The position numbers and the translations under genes were made by a program. The notes beneath the pieces were generated by a model, which saw nothing but the letters and a program-made list of their open reading frames with translations, had not been told where the DNA came from and ran no database searches. 64,000 nucleotides of DNA from Thermoproteota archaeon (lineage in GTDB: Archaea > Korarchaeota > Korarchaeia > Korarchaeales > Korarchaeaceae): positions 47,502-111,501 of the forward strand of contig JAOZFI010000043.1 in assembly GCA_027491395.1 (NCBI GenBank). Reading direction: 5' to 3'. This document shows, piece by piece, positions 44,065-53,877 of the stretch (the stretch's first letter is position 1; the number at the start of each line of letters is the position of its first letter).

Positions 44065-44718
44065 TCACCTGCTGCTCAGGGCGATCCTCTCTATCTCCTC
44101 CTTCCTCCTTATGGCGAAGCTCTTGTTCCTGTCGTACTCGGCAGCAGCGATTATCTCATCAGCAAGGGCCTCGGCCAGGCTCCTCGGGCTTCTGAATGCC
44201 TTCATAGCCGCTCCTTGGGCTATGTGCCTGATGGCGAGGTCGACCATCCTGCTCGGGGAAGTGTCAACGGCGTGAAAATAGCTGACTCCACCGTACATGA
44301 TCCTGGTGACCTCCTCCCTTATTATGGAGTTCTCGATGGCGTCTATGAAGACCTGTATGGGGTTCTTGCCGGTCCTCAACTCGATGATCTGGAACGCGTA
44401 CTTGACGGTCCTCAGGGCCTTGAGCTTCTTTCCTGGATTCTTGCTGTTTACATGGTCCTTTTTGCTACCAGCATTGATCGCCTGACTCATGAGCCTGTTA
44501 ACCAGCCTCTCAACGATGGGAAGCTCGAGCTTTCCGAACCTCTTATGCTCGTGCCTTCCGCCGGTGTGCGGAAGGTAAACTGGCTTGAGGGAAATCACCC
44601 TCTTCAGGGCGACATTCTTCACCTCAACTCCCTCGTAGCTCCACTTACCGAAAAGCTTTATCTCGGGACCACCGGTCTTGGGGTTCTCCTCTGCCTTGAT
44701 CTCAACCTCCTCGCTCAT
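44065..44718 (-). CDS. rps7: 30S ribosomal protein uS7
   Basis: A 217-residue archaeal uS7, which nucleates the 30S head. KAFQIIE-like ([20 protein letters not shown]), [22 protein letters not shown] and [14 protein letters not shown] are diagnostic. The ATG at 44718 follows GGTGATC. The frame extends 57 bases into rps12 but without a better start. It is the last gene of the rpoH-to-rps7 operon. Confidence 0.96.
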   Translation of the reverse strand: MSEEVEIKAEENPKTGGPEIKLFGKWSYEGVEVKNVALKRVISLKPVYLPHTGGRHEHKRFGKLELPIVERLVNRLMSQAINAGSKKDHVNSKNPGKKLKALRTVKYAFQIIELRTGKNPIQVFIDAIENSIIREEVTRIMYGGVSYFHAVDTSPSRMVDLAIRHIAQGAAMKAFRSPRSLAEALADEIIAAAEYDRNKSFAIRRKEEIERIALSSR

Positions 44719-44722
44719 GCGA

Positions 44723-45163
44723 TCACCTGCTGGGCTTCTCCTTCTTACCCTGCAGTATCGCCTGCAGGGATACACCGTTTACCTTTATCACTTTGTATCT
44801 GACTCCCGGTATGTCTCCCATGGACCTGCCCCTAGAACCGCCGATGCCCTCAATTATCACCTCGTCGTGCTCATTGATCACGTTCAGAGCACCATCTCCC
44901 GGTGCGAACGCGGTGACTATGACCCCGTTCTTGGCTAATTGGACCTTGACCGCCTTCCTAAGGCCGGAGTGAGGTTGCCTCGCCTCGAGACCTACCTTCT
45001 CCAGCACTATGCCCCTAGCCATGGGCGCACCCTCTAGAGGATCGAACTTCTCCTTCAGCCTGTACAATCTCCTCCTGACCTTCCAGCTGTGGAGTCTCTT
45101 CTCCTTGTACTTCTCAGCTAGCCCTCGAGCAGCGTACAGTCCCAGCGGAGATTTCTTACCCAT
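44723..45163 (-). CDS. rps12: 30S ribosomal protein uS12
   Basis: A 146-residue uS12 of the decoding centre. [16 protein letters not shown] and [20 protein letters not shown] cover the conserved loops (archaeal QPHSGLRK in place of bacterial KPNSALRK). A GAGGTGG site precedes the ATG. It starts 9 bases after nusA and ends 4 bases before rps7. Confidence 0.97.
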   Translation of the reverse strand: MGKKSPLGLYAARGLAEKYKEKRLHSWKVRRRLYRLKEKFDPLEGAPMARGIVLEKVGLEARQPHSGLRKAVKVQLAKNGVIVTAFAPGDGALNVINEHDEVIIEGIGGSRGRSMGDIPGVRYKVIKVNGVSLQAILQGKKEKPSR

Positions 45164-45172
45164 GCAACCACC

Positions 45173-45643
45173 TCACGAGGTAGGGGTAGTCCATGTTGCT
45201 ATTTTAATGTTGTCTATGTCGTACCACCTCTTGGCTAGGATTCTGGCCCTCTTTATCCTCCTACCGTTCTTTCCTATGGCTATGCTCTTATCCTGCTCGA
45301 CTACGTATGCGATAGCGACGGTCTCATCGCCCTGCTTCACTATCCTGACTTTGGGTATTCTAGCTGGGCTCAGCAGATTGGTAACGAATCCCTCCGGAGT
45401 GTTGTCGAACTCGACCACCTCGATGGACATGTCTAGGTCTCCCCTCAAAAGGCGCCTCATGGTCTTCAGCTTCCTCCCTCCCCTCCCCACTGCCCTTCCT
45501 AAGTCACCCTTTTCCACCACAAATATAAGCCTGTTCTCCTCCTTGTCCTCCACGACGTCCTTGGGCCTGACCCCGAGCATGTTATGGAAGAGCTGTATGT
45601 AGCGGAACTGTTCAGGCGTTATGATTACTTTCCTACCTGGAAT
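45173..45643 (-). CDS. nusA: Transcription factor NusA-like, two KH domains, apparent ATT start
   Basis: Archaeal NusA has only the two KH RNA-binding domains. Here they centre on GDLGRAVGRGGRK and SIAIGKNGRRI. An ATG at 45580 would give 135 residues but has no ribosome-binding site and cuts off the family's N-terminal helix. Upstream the same frame reads VIITPEQFRYIQLFHN, matching that helix. It begins after a stop at 45649 with no ATG, GTG or TTG. An ATT at 45643 lies exactly 6 bases after GGAGGTG (45650-45656), giving 156 residues. I therefore propose ATT initiation. A sequencing error is the alternative. Confidence 0.8.
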   Translation of the reverse strand: MPGRKVIITPEQFRYIQLFHNMLGVRPKDVVEDKEENRLIFVVEKGDLGRAVGRGGRKLKTMRRLLRGDLDMSIEVVEFDNTPEGFVTNLLSPARIPKVRIVKQGDETVAIAYVVEQDKSIAIGKNGRRIKRARILAKRWYDIDNIKIATWTTPTS

Positions 45644-45661
45644 CCCCTACACCTCCAAAGA

Positions 45662-45973
45662 TCACTCCACTCCTAGGACCTCCAAGATCCTAGACTCACC
45701 CTCCTCCATTACTGCTGCTACTGAAACGAAGAAGGGCTTCTTAAAGGCCCTTCCAAGGTCGATGGACTTGCCGGGGTATTGGTAGACCGGTACATTGGCC
45801 AGCTTGGCTAGGTACTCGACCTCCATCTTTATGTCCGGCGGCGCGTTGCTGGCGACTATCACTAACTTGGGATTCTCACCTGATTTCAGCTGCTTTACTA
45901 CCCTTCTAGCTCCCAGTATCACATTTCCGGACTTGAGAGCTAGATAAAGCTCAGGTTCGACTTCACTGCTCAT
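45662..45973 (-). CDS. rpl30e: 50S ribosomal protein eL30
   Basis: A 103-residue eL30 of the L7Ae/L30e fold, with ARRVVKQLKSGENPKLVIVASNAPPD as the kink-turn RNA-binding part. It lies in the canonical archaeal position between rpoA and nusA, and its ATG overlaps the rpoA stop (ATGA). Confidence 0.95.
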   Translation of the reverse strand: MSSEVEPELYLALKSGNVILGARRVVKQLKSGENPKLVIVASNAPPDIKMEVEYLAKLANVPVYQYPGKSIDLGRAFKKPFFVSVAAVMEEGESRILEVLGVE

Positions 45974-48900
45974 TCATTATCACCTCTACCGCTACCGGGC
46001 GGGCTGAGATCCCACCTGACCGAAACCCTCCCCGTCCCTATTGGCGGGGTCTGTCCCATTATTAAAGCGTCTAGTGGTCCCACTATCGGATTGTCCTCAC
46101 CACGCCTAGCAGTATTCAAGATGACGTGGGTGGTCCACTCGAAGGCCATCTTGCTGAGGGGAGTCTTCATCTCGCTGAAGAACCCTGATGCAACCCCAGC
46201 AGCTTGCAATCTTATGGCCTCTATGGTGCCAGAATAGGTCATCGTATCAGCCACCAGAGAGATATACCTCCTATCAACTTCCAGACCCTGTTCCTCCAAT
46301 ATACGGGCCAGTTCCTTGAATATGCAGTTCCTAGCAGCCTCTATCCCCAAGACCTTCTCGATCTCCTTACAATCGTTGGTTATCGTCTTGGATACGTCGA
46401 CGCAGCTCAGGTTGAGCACCTCAGCCAAATTGGATCCGGTGGTCCTTATCACGTACTCCTTCTTACCGTCCACCTCCACGGTCTCCACCCAAGCCCTCTT
46501 TATCCCCTTTATACCGGAGACCAGCTTGTCCAGCACCCTGTAAGACCAAGATCTGAGGGTCTGAAGCGGTTTATCCTTCTTAGCTGCCTCGAAGAGCTCT
46601 ACTATGACCTTATCGCCCTCTAGGGAGACCTCCCCCTTCATATTCTTGACGGCGCTCCTTATGTAACCCACAAACTTGTCGAGGGTGATGAGGTTGCTCT
46701 CTAGAGCCCTCATGTCGGGCTTCAGTATGAGCCTATAGCCGAAGTTGTCTATGGCATACTCCTCTATAAGATCCCTTATCCTCAGCTCCCTGATGCTCCT
46801 TATAACCTTCCTTATCTTCACCTCATCGTCTTGGCATTCGGGCTTGAGGTGTATCTCCATGGTGGGAGTGCTCGTGGAGGCATAGAAAACCAGCTCCTTG
46901 AACCTCTCCACCCCATGGGTCACATCCATGGCCAGCAGTCCGGGCGCGTGGAAGGTCCTGAGGACCATCTGGGTGGTGGGTTCCGCTATGCTCTGGGCAC
47001 TGATGAGGCCTATCGGGGTCAGGACCTCTACCTTGGCCCTCTCGAATCCCTCCTTTAGCTCCTCTATTATGGCCTTGAACTCAGACTCCTTTGGTCTCGC
47101 CTCGTGTATCTTATCCGCTAGAGCTGTCGGGAGCCCAGCCTCCTTCAGTGCCTCCTCTATCTTATTCTTAGAAACGCCCCTCTTCCTTTTACCCTTCACA
47201 TGCCTCTCTATTATCCTCTTAATGTTGACGGGCTCGTTTCTGAACAGCTTGGTCGGGTCGTACCCATCACCGCCGAACCTGAACTGGAGGATGTGTCCCA
47301 GCGAGTCCCTGACCGTTTCATCGTAGGACACGTAAACGTCCTTGAGGGAGTTAGCAACCCTCCTATAGAAATACCCGCTGTCCTCGGTTCTCCTACCCTT
47401 GTCTATGAGGGACTCCCTGCTGGACATGGCGTGGAATATGAACTCCACTGGATTCAATCCCTTTACGTAGCTGTTCCTCACGAATCCCCTAGCCTCGGGG
47501 CTGAGGTCGCCCCTCTCGAAGTAGGAGAGCACCCTGTCCCTATACCCTTTCCTAGGCCTACCGCTGGTCAGCACGAATCCGATCCTCGTCTTGATCTTCT
47601 GCTGCCCGACCTGGCCCATTATCTGTGACAGGTTCGCTATTGAGCCTCTAGCTCCGGTCTTGGCCATTATGGCCACATTGGACTTCGGATCGACGTACTT
47701 GGCGACGACGTCGCTGACCTTGCTCCAGAAGCTATCTATCGTCTGAACTATATCGAATTCGAGCATCTGCTCCTCTCTCATCAATCTGAGGAGCTCCTCT
47801 TTGGTCCTGTAGATGGCCGTCTTCCTGACTATGGGCCTGCTCCTTATCAGCTCCATTACTTCCTCCTTGAGCTGAGAGTAGATGCCGTCTATCTCCTTGT
47901 AGGCCTCCTCAGGCATCATCAACTCCTTGGGGGAGGTGGTTATTCCGTAGAGCATGACCTCCTTGGCGGCTATCTTCAACAGCTTGTTGAGGAAGTCGGC
48001 GGCCATGTCATTACCGTAATCCCTTATGAGGACATCTATTATCGTGAGCTTCCCTTTGACGAGGGTGCCTACGATGTCGTCATCCAAGACACCGGAAAGG
48101 AGCTGGCCCTTCCTTATAAGCACATACCCGTCTCCGGGACAGGAGGGATCCACACACTCCACTCCCTTGGCTGATTTGGCCACGGACTCGAAGTCCAAAT
48201 CCTTGGGAAGCAGCACTGATATGAGCTGCTTCCCGGTCCATAGTTCCTTGGGTTTCTTTATGGCCGGTTCGGGAAGCTCCGTTATGCCAGCTCTGGCGAG
48301 GATCCTCGTCGCTTCTGACTTATCGAAGAGCGAGTCCTTCTTCGTTATCATATACAAGACCGTTATGAGGTCCTGCCTCGCCCCCACAATGGAACCCCCA
48401 GTCCTAGGGGAGAGCATGTTGTTCTTCACACCCATCAGCTCTTTAGCCTCGATAGCCCCGTCGATGAGCTGAGGCGCGTGGAGGTTCATTTCATCTCCAT
48501 CGAAGTCCGCATTGTAGGGAACGCAGACGGCGGGATGAAGCCTGAATGTAGCGCCGGGCAGCACCTTCACCCTATGTCCGAGCATGGAGAGCTTGTGTAG
48601 TGACGGCTGCCTGTTGAATATGACGTAGTCCCCATCCATCAGGTGCCTCTCCACCACATCACCGGGCTCCAGCTGCTCGGCGACCTCCTTGAGCGCCTCC
48701 TTGCCCTTCCTCTGGATTATCTTCAGGCTTAATGGAGTAGCTCCACCTTTCCTCACGGTGTTGGCGCCGGGATACTCATCGGGCCCCCTCATGACGAGCT
48801 CCTTGAGCTTCTCTATGTTGTTCTCATTGACGTACTCCGGAACGGTGAGGACCATGGCTATTTCCACCGGTACCCCTACCTCATCTATGTCTATCATCGG

Positions 48901-49941
48901 ATCAGGGGAGATTACGGTCCTGCTGGAGAAGTTAACCCTCTTGCCTATGAGGTTCTTCCTGAGCCTCCCCTCCTTACCGCTGAGCCTCTGGAATAGGGAT
49001 TTGAGGGGCCTCCTAGTCCCCTTCTGGGTGGCTACGGGCATGTTAGCGGCAGCGTTATTGAAGAACACGCTCACCCAATACTGCAAGAGGTCCCACTCAC
49101 TCTCGACCATGCTGCTGGGGGCGCCCAGCCTCTTGGAGTTATGGAGCTTTCTATTTACCTTGAGTATCTCCACTAGAATGTGAGTGAGATCGTCTTCAGA
49201 TCTCTCACCAGTTTCTAGGTAGATCGAAGGTCTGACCGGGAGAGGAGGTACGAGCAGCACGGTGAGAACGGTCCATTCCGGTCTGGCCCTCTCCGGGTTG
49301 AATCCTATCAGGAGAGAGTCATCATCACTAACTCTCTCGAGTATATCCCTTATCTCAGTAGGCCATAGCCTCCTAGGCTCCGGTTCCTTGACTATGAACT
49401 TGTATACCTCCTCCAGCTCCACCCTCTGCACGTCCGCCCCACAGTGAGGACACTTCTTGTGCTTCTTGGTGTACTTCTTCACCTCCTCCCTGACCTGCCT
49501 GACCAGTTCGTCATCTATCTTCTTCTCAGGATTACTCTCAGCCACTTCTTTAGCCTTGGATATGAAGTAAGCTCTTTCCTCCTCGGGGAGCAGGACCTTA
49601 CCGCACTTATGACATACGGTGTTCAGGGCATCCTTTACCCTCTTAACGTAGCCTATGTGAACTACGGGCATCGCTAATTCTATCCTACCGAAGTGCCCAG
49701 GACAGTTCTTCGGATAATTCCCGCAGATGGGGCACCTTTTCCTAGGGTTTATCGTTCCGAGTCTGGGATCCAGCACACCTCCCTGTACTGGTAGGCCACC
49801 CTCGTCGTAGGCGGTCGGCTCGGTTATCTCGATGAATCCTATCCTCCGAGCGTCGGACGGGGAGATGAGACCGAACATCACCTTCCTGAGGCTGTAGGGA
49901 ATGGCCTCCTCGTCGGCCACCGGTTCCCATATTAACGCCAT
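45970..49941 (-). CDS. rpoA: DNA-directed RNA polymerase subunit A, unsplit A'/A''
   Basis: This single 1323-residue chain covers both A' and A''. An N-terminal zinc site is formed by C70, C73, C80 and H83, and a second zinc cluster by C110, C113 and CPHC. The active-site NADFDGDEMNLH is near residue 478. The bridge-helix/trigger-loop region and SAQSIAEPTTQM (about 975-990), which in split archaea begins A'', are in the same frame without a stop. Most cultivated archaea split the gene between these parts. It overlaps rpl30e and follows rpoB by 13 bases. The ATG is preceded by GGGGGTGATC. Confidence 0.97.
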   Translation of the reverse strand: MALIWEPVADEEAIPYSLRKVMFGLISPSDARRIGFIEITEPTAYDEGGLPVQGGVLDPRLGTINPRKRCPICGNYPKNCPGHFGRIELAMPVVHIGYVKRVKDALNTVCHKCGKVLLPEEERAYFISKAKEVAESNPEKKIDDELVRQVREEVKKYTKKHKKCPHCGADVQRVELEEVYKFIVKEPEPRRLWPTEIRDILERVSDDDSLLIGFNPERARPEWTVLTVLLVPPLPVRPSIYLETGERSEDDLTHILVEILKVNRKLHNSKRLGAPSSMVESEWDLLQYWVSVFFNNAAANMPVATQKGTRRPLKSLFQRLSGKEGRLRKNLIGKRVNFSSRTVISPDPMIDIDEVGVPVEIAMVLTVPEYVNENNIEKLKELVMRGPDEYPGANTVRKGGATPLSLKIIQRKGKEALKEVAEQLEPGDVVERHLMDGDYVIFNRQPSLHKLSMLGHRVKVLPGATFRLHPAVCVPYNADFDGDEMNLHAPQLIDGAIEAKELMGVKNNMLSPRTGGSIVGARQDLITVLYMITKKDSLFDKSEATRILARAGITELPEPAIKKPKELWTGKQLISVLLPKDLDFESVAKSAKGVECVDPSCPGDGYVLIRKGQLLSGVLDDDIVGTLVKGKLTIIDVLIRDYGNDMAADFLNKLLKIAAKEVMLYGITTSPKELMMPEEAYKEIDGIYSQLKEEVMELIRSRPIVRKTAIYRTKEELLRLMREEQMLEFDIVQTIDSFWSKVSDVVAKYVDPKSNVAIMAKTGARGSIANLSQIMGQVGQQKIKTRIGFVLTSGRPRKGYRDRVLSYFERGDLSPEARGFVRNSYVKGLNPVEFIFHAMSSRESLIDKGRRTEDSGYFYRRVANSLKDVYVSYDETVRDSLGHILQFRFGGDGYDPTKLFRNEPVNIKRIIERHVKGKRKRGVSKNKIEEALKEAGLPTALADKIHEARPKESEFKAIIEELKEGFERAKVEVLTPIGLISAQSIAEPTTQMVLRTFHAPGLLAMDVTHGVERFKELVFYASTSTPTMEIHLKPECQDDEVKIRKVIRSIRELRIRDLIEEYAIDNFGYRLILKPDMRALESNLITLDKFVGYIRSAVKNMKGEVSLEGDKVIVELFEAAKKDKPLQTLRSWSYRVLDKLVSGIKGIKRAWVETVEVDGKKEYVIRTTGSNLAEVLNLSCVDVSKTITNDCKEIEKVLGIEAARNCIFKELARILEEQGLEVDRRYISLVADTMTYSGTIEAIRLQAAGVASGFFSEMKTPLSKMAFEWTTHVILNTARRGEDNPIVGPLDALIMGQTPPIGTGRVSVRWDLSPPGSGRGDNE

Positions 49942-49954
49942 GAGATCACCCCCC

Positions 49955-52900
49955 TCAGACCTCCTCCCTCACATCGAGCCTCACGTCTATGTGTCCGCTC
50001 ATCAGCTCGTCAATGAACAGCTTCGAGGCGTGGCTGGTGATCAGCGGCTTCACCTCGACGGATGACTGACACCTCGGGCAGAAGAACTCGTTGGTTCTCT
50101 GGTTGAAGAACGCCACCGTGCCGCAGTTCTTGCATACGTAGATTACCGTCTTGTCTGACTGTTCAACGTATCTATCCCTTATCACTGAAGCGGCCCCGTG
50201 TGAGATAAGCACCTCTCCTTCCATCTCACCGAGCCTGAGCCCGCCACCCCTTGCCCTTCCCTCGACCGGCTGCCTCGTCAGGAGCTGCATCTGCCCCCTA
50301 GCCCTAGCGTGTATCTTGTCCCTGACCATGTGCTTGAGCCTCTGGTAGTAGCTGATGCCTATGAATATGGGAGCCCTTATCATCCGACCAGTCCTCCCAT
50401 CGTACATTATCTCCTCACCGCTGTACTCGAATCCAAGCTTCTTCAGGGCCTCCATGAGGTCCTCTACGGGCTCGGACATGAATGGGGTGCCGTCAACGAA
50501 CCTGCCCTCAAGAGCGCCCACCTTTCCCGCCAGTATCTCGTAGAGCTGGCCTATGGTCATCCTAGAGGGTATGGCGTGTGGGTCGAGCACTATGTCGGGC
50601 ACTATGCCCTCGGAAGTGAAGGGCATATCCTCCTGCCTGTATATCATGCCGAGCACTCCCTTCTGACCGTGCCTCGTGGCGAACTTGTCTCCCAGTTCGG
50701 GAGGCCTCGTATCCCTGACCTTGACCCTGACCAGCTTCTCCCCACCGGTCTTAGTTGCCAGCAGGACATCCGTGACCACGCCCTTCTCCCAAGCCCTCAT
50801 GGCTATGGAGGTGTCCCTCCTCTCGAAGGTGTACTGATAGCCCCCTCCGATGGACAGCTCCGGTGAGAACCTAGGTGGGCTGGTCTTACCTATGAGGACA
50901 TCCCCTCCCTCAACGTAGGTCTCGGGATCTACTATGCCATCCTCCCCGAGCTTCTGGTAGTACTGCTCTTCCTTCTTTCCAGACACCTTCTTGAGCGGCA
51001 GTGGGTTCTCGAACCTGTCACCCTCGATTATGGCCTGTCTCCGGGCCTCGGCCTCGTAGGTCCTGAAGAAGACCGCCCTCGCGGCACCCCTATCTATAGA
51101 GCCTTTCGACATGACCAAGGCGTCGTCCATGTTGTACCCGTCCATTGGTATGAGGGCAACGACTAGGTTCTGCCCGGAGGGCCTGTAATCGTAACCCGTT
51201 ATCTCGGAGCCCCGGGTCTTCACTATGGGCCTCTGAGGATAGAACATGAGGAAGGCCCTAGAGTCGAACCGGAGCCTCCAGTTCGCTACATACTCGCCCA
51301 AGCCCTGCCTGACCATGTTGGCGCCGATTATGTCCCTAGGGATGTTGTTGTGCTCCGCGTAGGGTATCTGGGAGGCAGCGACGCCGAACATCGCGTAGGG
51401 AGCGAAATCCAGATGGGTGTGCCTCTCGTTCAGCTCCTTGAGGCTGTGAGCAATGACCGCAGACTCCTCCTCATCCACATCCAGCAACTCCACAACTCCC
51501 ATCTTCACGAGATCGGAGAAGCTTATGTTGCCAGCCTCCACCTCTGGCAGGAGCTTTATCGCCTCTTCTATCTTATCTACGGGTATAAGGGGTCTCCTCA
51601 TCCTGCCAGCGTCTGCATTTATGTAGACGGCGTTCTCCTCACTATTGTAGGTGAAGTTTACCTCAGGACTCATCTCAGGCCTCTTCTCCCTTAGGAAGGC
51701 TATCAGATCATCTGGCTTATCGGTGAAAGCTATGAGCCTGCCATCCACATATATGGGAGTTAGCCCCCCCACCTCCTTGGGCGTGGCTTGGGCCGCGGGT
51801 TTGGCGCCCCAGTCCAGGACCATCTCTATAACCGGCTCCGGATCGGTCCCGAAGGTCACATCGCTGAACACAGCGAGGCTCCTGACCAGCCCCACGTTCG
51901 TTCCCTCTGGAGTTTCAAGGGGACACAGCCTGCCTATGGAGGTACCGTGGATCTGCCTCGCCTCGTGAAGGGGCAGCCCAGCTGGTAGGGGTGAGTTGAC
52001 CCTCCTCAGGTGATGCAGCGTAGCTATATAGTTGGTCCTCTCTAAGTTCTGACTGACGCCCAGATCGCCTCCCGGCCAAGCTCCCGTAGCTACAGCCCTC
52101 AATATACGTTGAGTGATCATCTTCTGACTCATCAGAATTCTCCTGACATCCAAGTCATAGACACCACTGCTGAGCTGCTCATCCGCCTTCTCCTTAAGTC
52201 TCCTCACCAGCTGGTAGAACGCGTCTCTGAAGACCTCCTGCATCAAGGTTCCAGCTAGTCTGAGCCTCTTGTTAGAGAAGTGATCCTTATCGTCAGGAGC
52301 GATCTTACCCCTCACGACCTTGAGCAGCTTCTCTATCATCTTGGCTAGGAAGTAGGCCTTTACTATGTTGTCCTCCTCGCTGTTCCCGATGTGAGGGAGC
52401 AGGTTGTTCTTCAGATACTCCTTCGCGTACCTCACCCTGTCCGCTTTAGGAACTGCCTGCACGAGCCTCCTGCCTATGTAGTCCAGGGCTTCCTCCTGAG
52501 TGAGCATCCCGACAGTGCCCTCCTCCTCGGCCCGCCTCTGGACATCGTCGAGGCTATAGAGGAACTCGTTCCTTATCTCCTCGTCGCTAGATATGGCATC
52601 AACTATGTCCTCATCCCTCTCTAGTCCGAGGGCCTTCAGCAGCATGGCGACGGGAATTCCCCTTATGGCCCCGGTGGAGGCCTTTATCGTCCCATCCCGG
52701 GTGTAGTACTCTAGGTAGAGCCTGGTCCTCAGACCAGCCTTAGCGGACACTATCTGGGCCACATGTGAGTAAGGTTTGTTCTCCGCCGTGGTCTGCTCGA
52801 CTATCACCTTATTGGGTGCCAGATCGTCCCTGATGACGAGCACCCTCTCCGACCCGTTTATGATGAAGTAACCTCCGGGGTCCCTGGGATCCTCGCCCTT

Positions 52901-53365
52901 CTCTATTAACCTCTTCTCATCCAGCCCGTGGAGGTAGCAGCCCTTGGACCTGACCATTATGGGTATGTGGCCTATCCTCACCCTCTCACTCTTCAGCTCC
53001 ATTCCTCCTGAATACACCTTTATCTCCAGCTCTATTGGAGCGAGATAGTTGGCATTCCTCAGCCTTATTTCGTTTGGCATTGCAGGGAGCGATGAGCCAT
53101 CGTACTCCTCCACCTCGGGCCTACCCACATAGACCCTGCTCAACACCAACTTGTAATTCTCCACGAGTTCCAACTCCTTGAACGCATCTATGACCTCCTG
53201 TATCCCCCTCTCTAGGAACCTGTTGAAGGACTCTATTTGGACATCCGAGAGCTTTCGCTCCCGGAAGTAGGCCCTTACTATAGGGTAGAAATCGATATTC
53301 ACATCCCCAACATTCACGGTCGACGACACGGAAACAACCCCCACAACATAATCGTAAAAAATCAA
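49955..53365 (-). CDS. rpoB: DNA-directed RNA polymerase subunit B, single chain
   Basis: The 1136-residue protein is the whole B subunit, unlike the split B'/B'' of methanogens and haloarchaea. RLCPLETPEGTNVGLVRSLA near residue 482, GDKFATRHGQKG near 905 and the C-terminal zinc ribbon (CKNCG...CPRCQ near 1090) are intact. The frame can start at the TTG at 53365, which overlaps the rpoH stop (TTGA). A GTG at 53329 preceded by GGGGGTT is a good alternative, because the first 15 residues do not look conserved. Confidence 0.96.
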   Translation of the reverse strand: MIFYDYVVGVVSVSSTVNVGDVNIDFYPIVRAYFRERKLSDVQIESFNRFLERGIQEVIDAFKELELVENYKLVLSRVYVGRPEVEEYDGSSLPAMPNEIRLRNANYLAPIELEIKVYSGGMELKSERVRIGHIPIMVRSKGCYLHGLDEKRLIEKGEDPRDPGGYFIINGSERVLVIRDDLAPNKVIVEQTTAENKPYSHVAQIVSAKAGLRTRLYLEYYTRDGTIKASTGAIRGIPVAMLLKALGLERDEDIVDAISSDEEIRNEFLYSLDDVQRRAEEEGTVGMLTQEEALDYIGRRLVQAVPKADRVRYAKEYLKNNLLPHIGNSEEDNIVKAYFLAKMIEKLLKVVRGKIAPDDKDHFSNKRLRLAGTLMQEVFRDAFYQLVRRLKEKADEQLSSGVYDLDVRRILMSQKMITQRILRAVATGAWPGGDLGVSQNLERTNYIATLHHLRRVNSPLPAGLPLHEARQIHGTSIGRLCPLETPEGTNVGLVRSLAVFSDVTFGTDPEPVIEMVLDWGAKPAAQATPKEVGGLTPIYVDGRLIAFTDKPDDLIAFLREKRPEMSPEVNFTYNSEENAVYINADAGRMRRPLIPVDKIEEAIKLLPEVEAGNISFSDLVKMGVVELLDVDEEESAVIAHSLKELNERHTHLDFAPYAMFGVAASQIPYAEHNNIPRDIIGANMVRQGLGEYVANWRLRFDSRAFLMFYPQRPIVKTRGSEITGYDYRPSGQNLVVALIPMDGYNMDDALVMSKGSIDRGAARAVFFRTYEAEARRQAIIEGDRFENPLPLKKVSGKKEEQYYQKLGEDGIVDPETYVEGGDVLIGKTSPPRFSPELSIGGGYQYTFERRDTSIAMRAWEKGVVTDVLLATKTGGEKLVRVKVRDTRPPELGDKFATRHGQKGVLGMIYRQEDMPFTSEGIVPDIVLDPHAIPSRMTIGQLYEILAGKVGALEGRFVDGTPFMSEPVEDLMEALKKLGFEYSGEEIMYDGRTGRMIRAPIFIGISYYQRLKHMVRDKIHARARGQMQLLTRQPVEGRARGGGLRLGEMEGEVLISHGAASVIRDRYVEQSDKTVIYVCKNCGTVAFFNQRTNEFFCPRCQSSVEVKPLITSHASKLFIDELMSGHIDVRLDVREEV

Positions 53366-53787
53366 CTTCTACTAACCACATACCTGTAATAGAAGCCCTC
53401 CTCACGATGTATCCGGATCAGATCTCCCTCCTTCGCCCCCAACTTCATCACTATGGGGTCGGTCACAAGTATCTTGGGAAACATATCCAAGGACCCGTAC
53501 ATCCTCTCCAATTCTCTCTTCTCATCCTCGCTGACTATCTCGTGCTTGGGCACCATGAAGTTCTCGGTCGGATCATACTTGATTGCTTTCTTTGCCTTCT
53601 TGGTTCTAGTGGTCTTAGCTCTCTTTTGGGCCTTCTTCTCCTTCTTAGCTTTTGCGGTCTTCTTAGACTTGGAGGAGGACTTTCCCGAGGACTTCTTCCC
53701 GGGAGATTTAGTCTCCTTACTAGGATTGGGGGAATCAGATCCCTTATCTAGGTCGATATCGACTGGAACATCCTCAGACTCTACCAA
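53362..53787 (-). CDS. rpoH: RNA polymerase subunit H with long basic N-terminal tail
   Basis: The last 75 residues form RpoH (Rpb5 C-terminal domain): MVPKHEIVSEDEKRELE, FPKILVTDPIVMKLGAKEGDLIRI and YYRYVVS are typical. Archaeal RpoH is normally about 75-90 residues, but this one has 141. The extra first 65 residues begin acidic and become a run of Lys, Ser, Ala and Arg, resembling a histone H1-like tail. The TTG start has GGGGGTG a few bases upstream. An internal ATG would give the usual short form. It heads the operon, just after a TATA element at 53839-53848. Confidence 0.92.
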   Translation of the reverse strand: MVESEDVPVDIDLDKGSDSPNPSKETKSPGKKSSGKSSSKSKKTAKAKKEKKAQKRAKTTRTKKAKKAIKYDPTENFMVPKHEIVSEDEKRELERMYGSLDMFPKILVTDPIVMKLGAKEGDLIRIHREEGFYYRYVVSRS

Positions 53788-53838
53788 ATAAGCACCCCCT
53801 TAAAGGGAACACTGGCATCAGGGTGAGGTGCAATACGG

Positions 53839-53848
53839 TTTTAAAAAG
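53839..53848. promoter_or_regulatory. TATA element between rpoH (-) and porG-like gene (+)
   Basis: TTTTAAAAAG (CTTTTTAAAA on the minus strand) is the only TATA-like block in the 90-base divergent gap. It is about 56 bases from the rpoH start, leaving a leader with the ribosome-binding site, and about 34 bases from the plus-strand TTG. Confidence 0.5.
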
Positions 53849-53877
53849 TTTACACCCGTAGAACCCGGGGAACGGAT

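Noticed and set aside
43966..44802. A 278-codon open frame on the plus strand across rps7
   Set aside because: The opposite strand encodes the unmistakable uS7, and this frame has no family resemblance.
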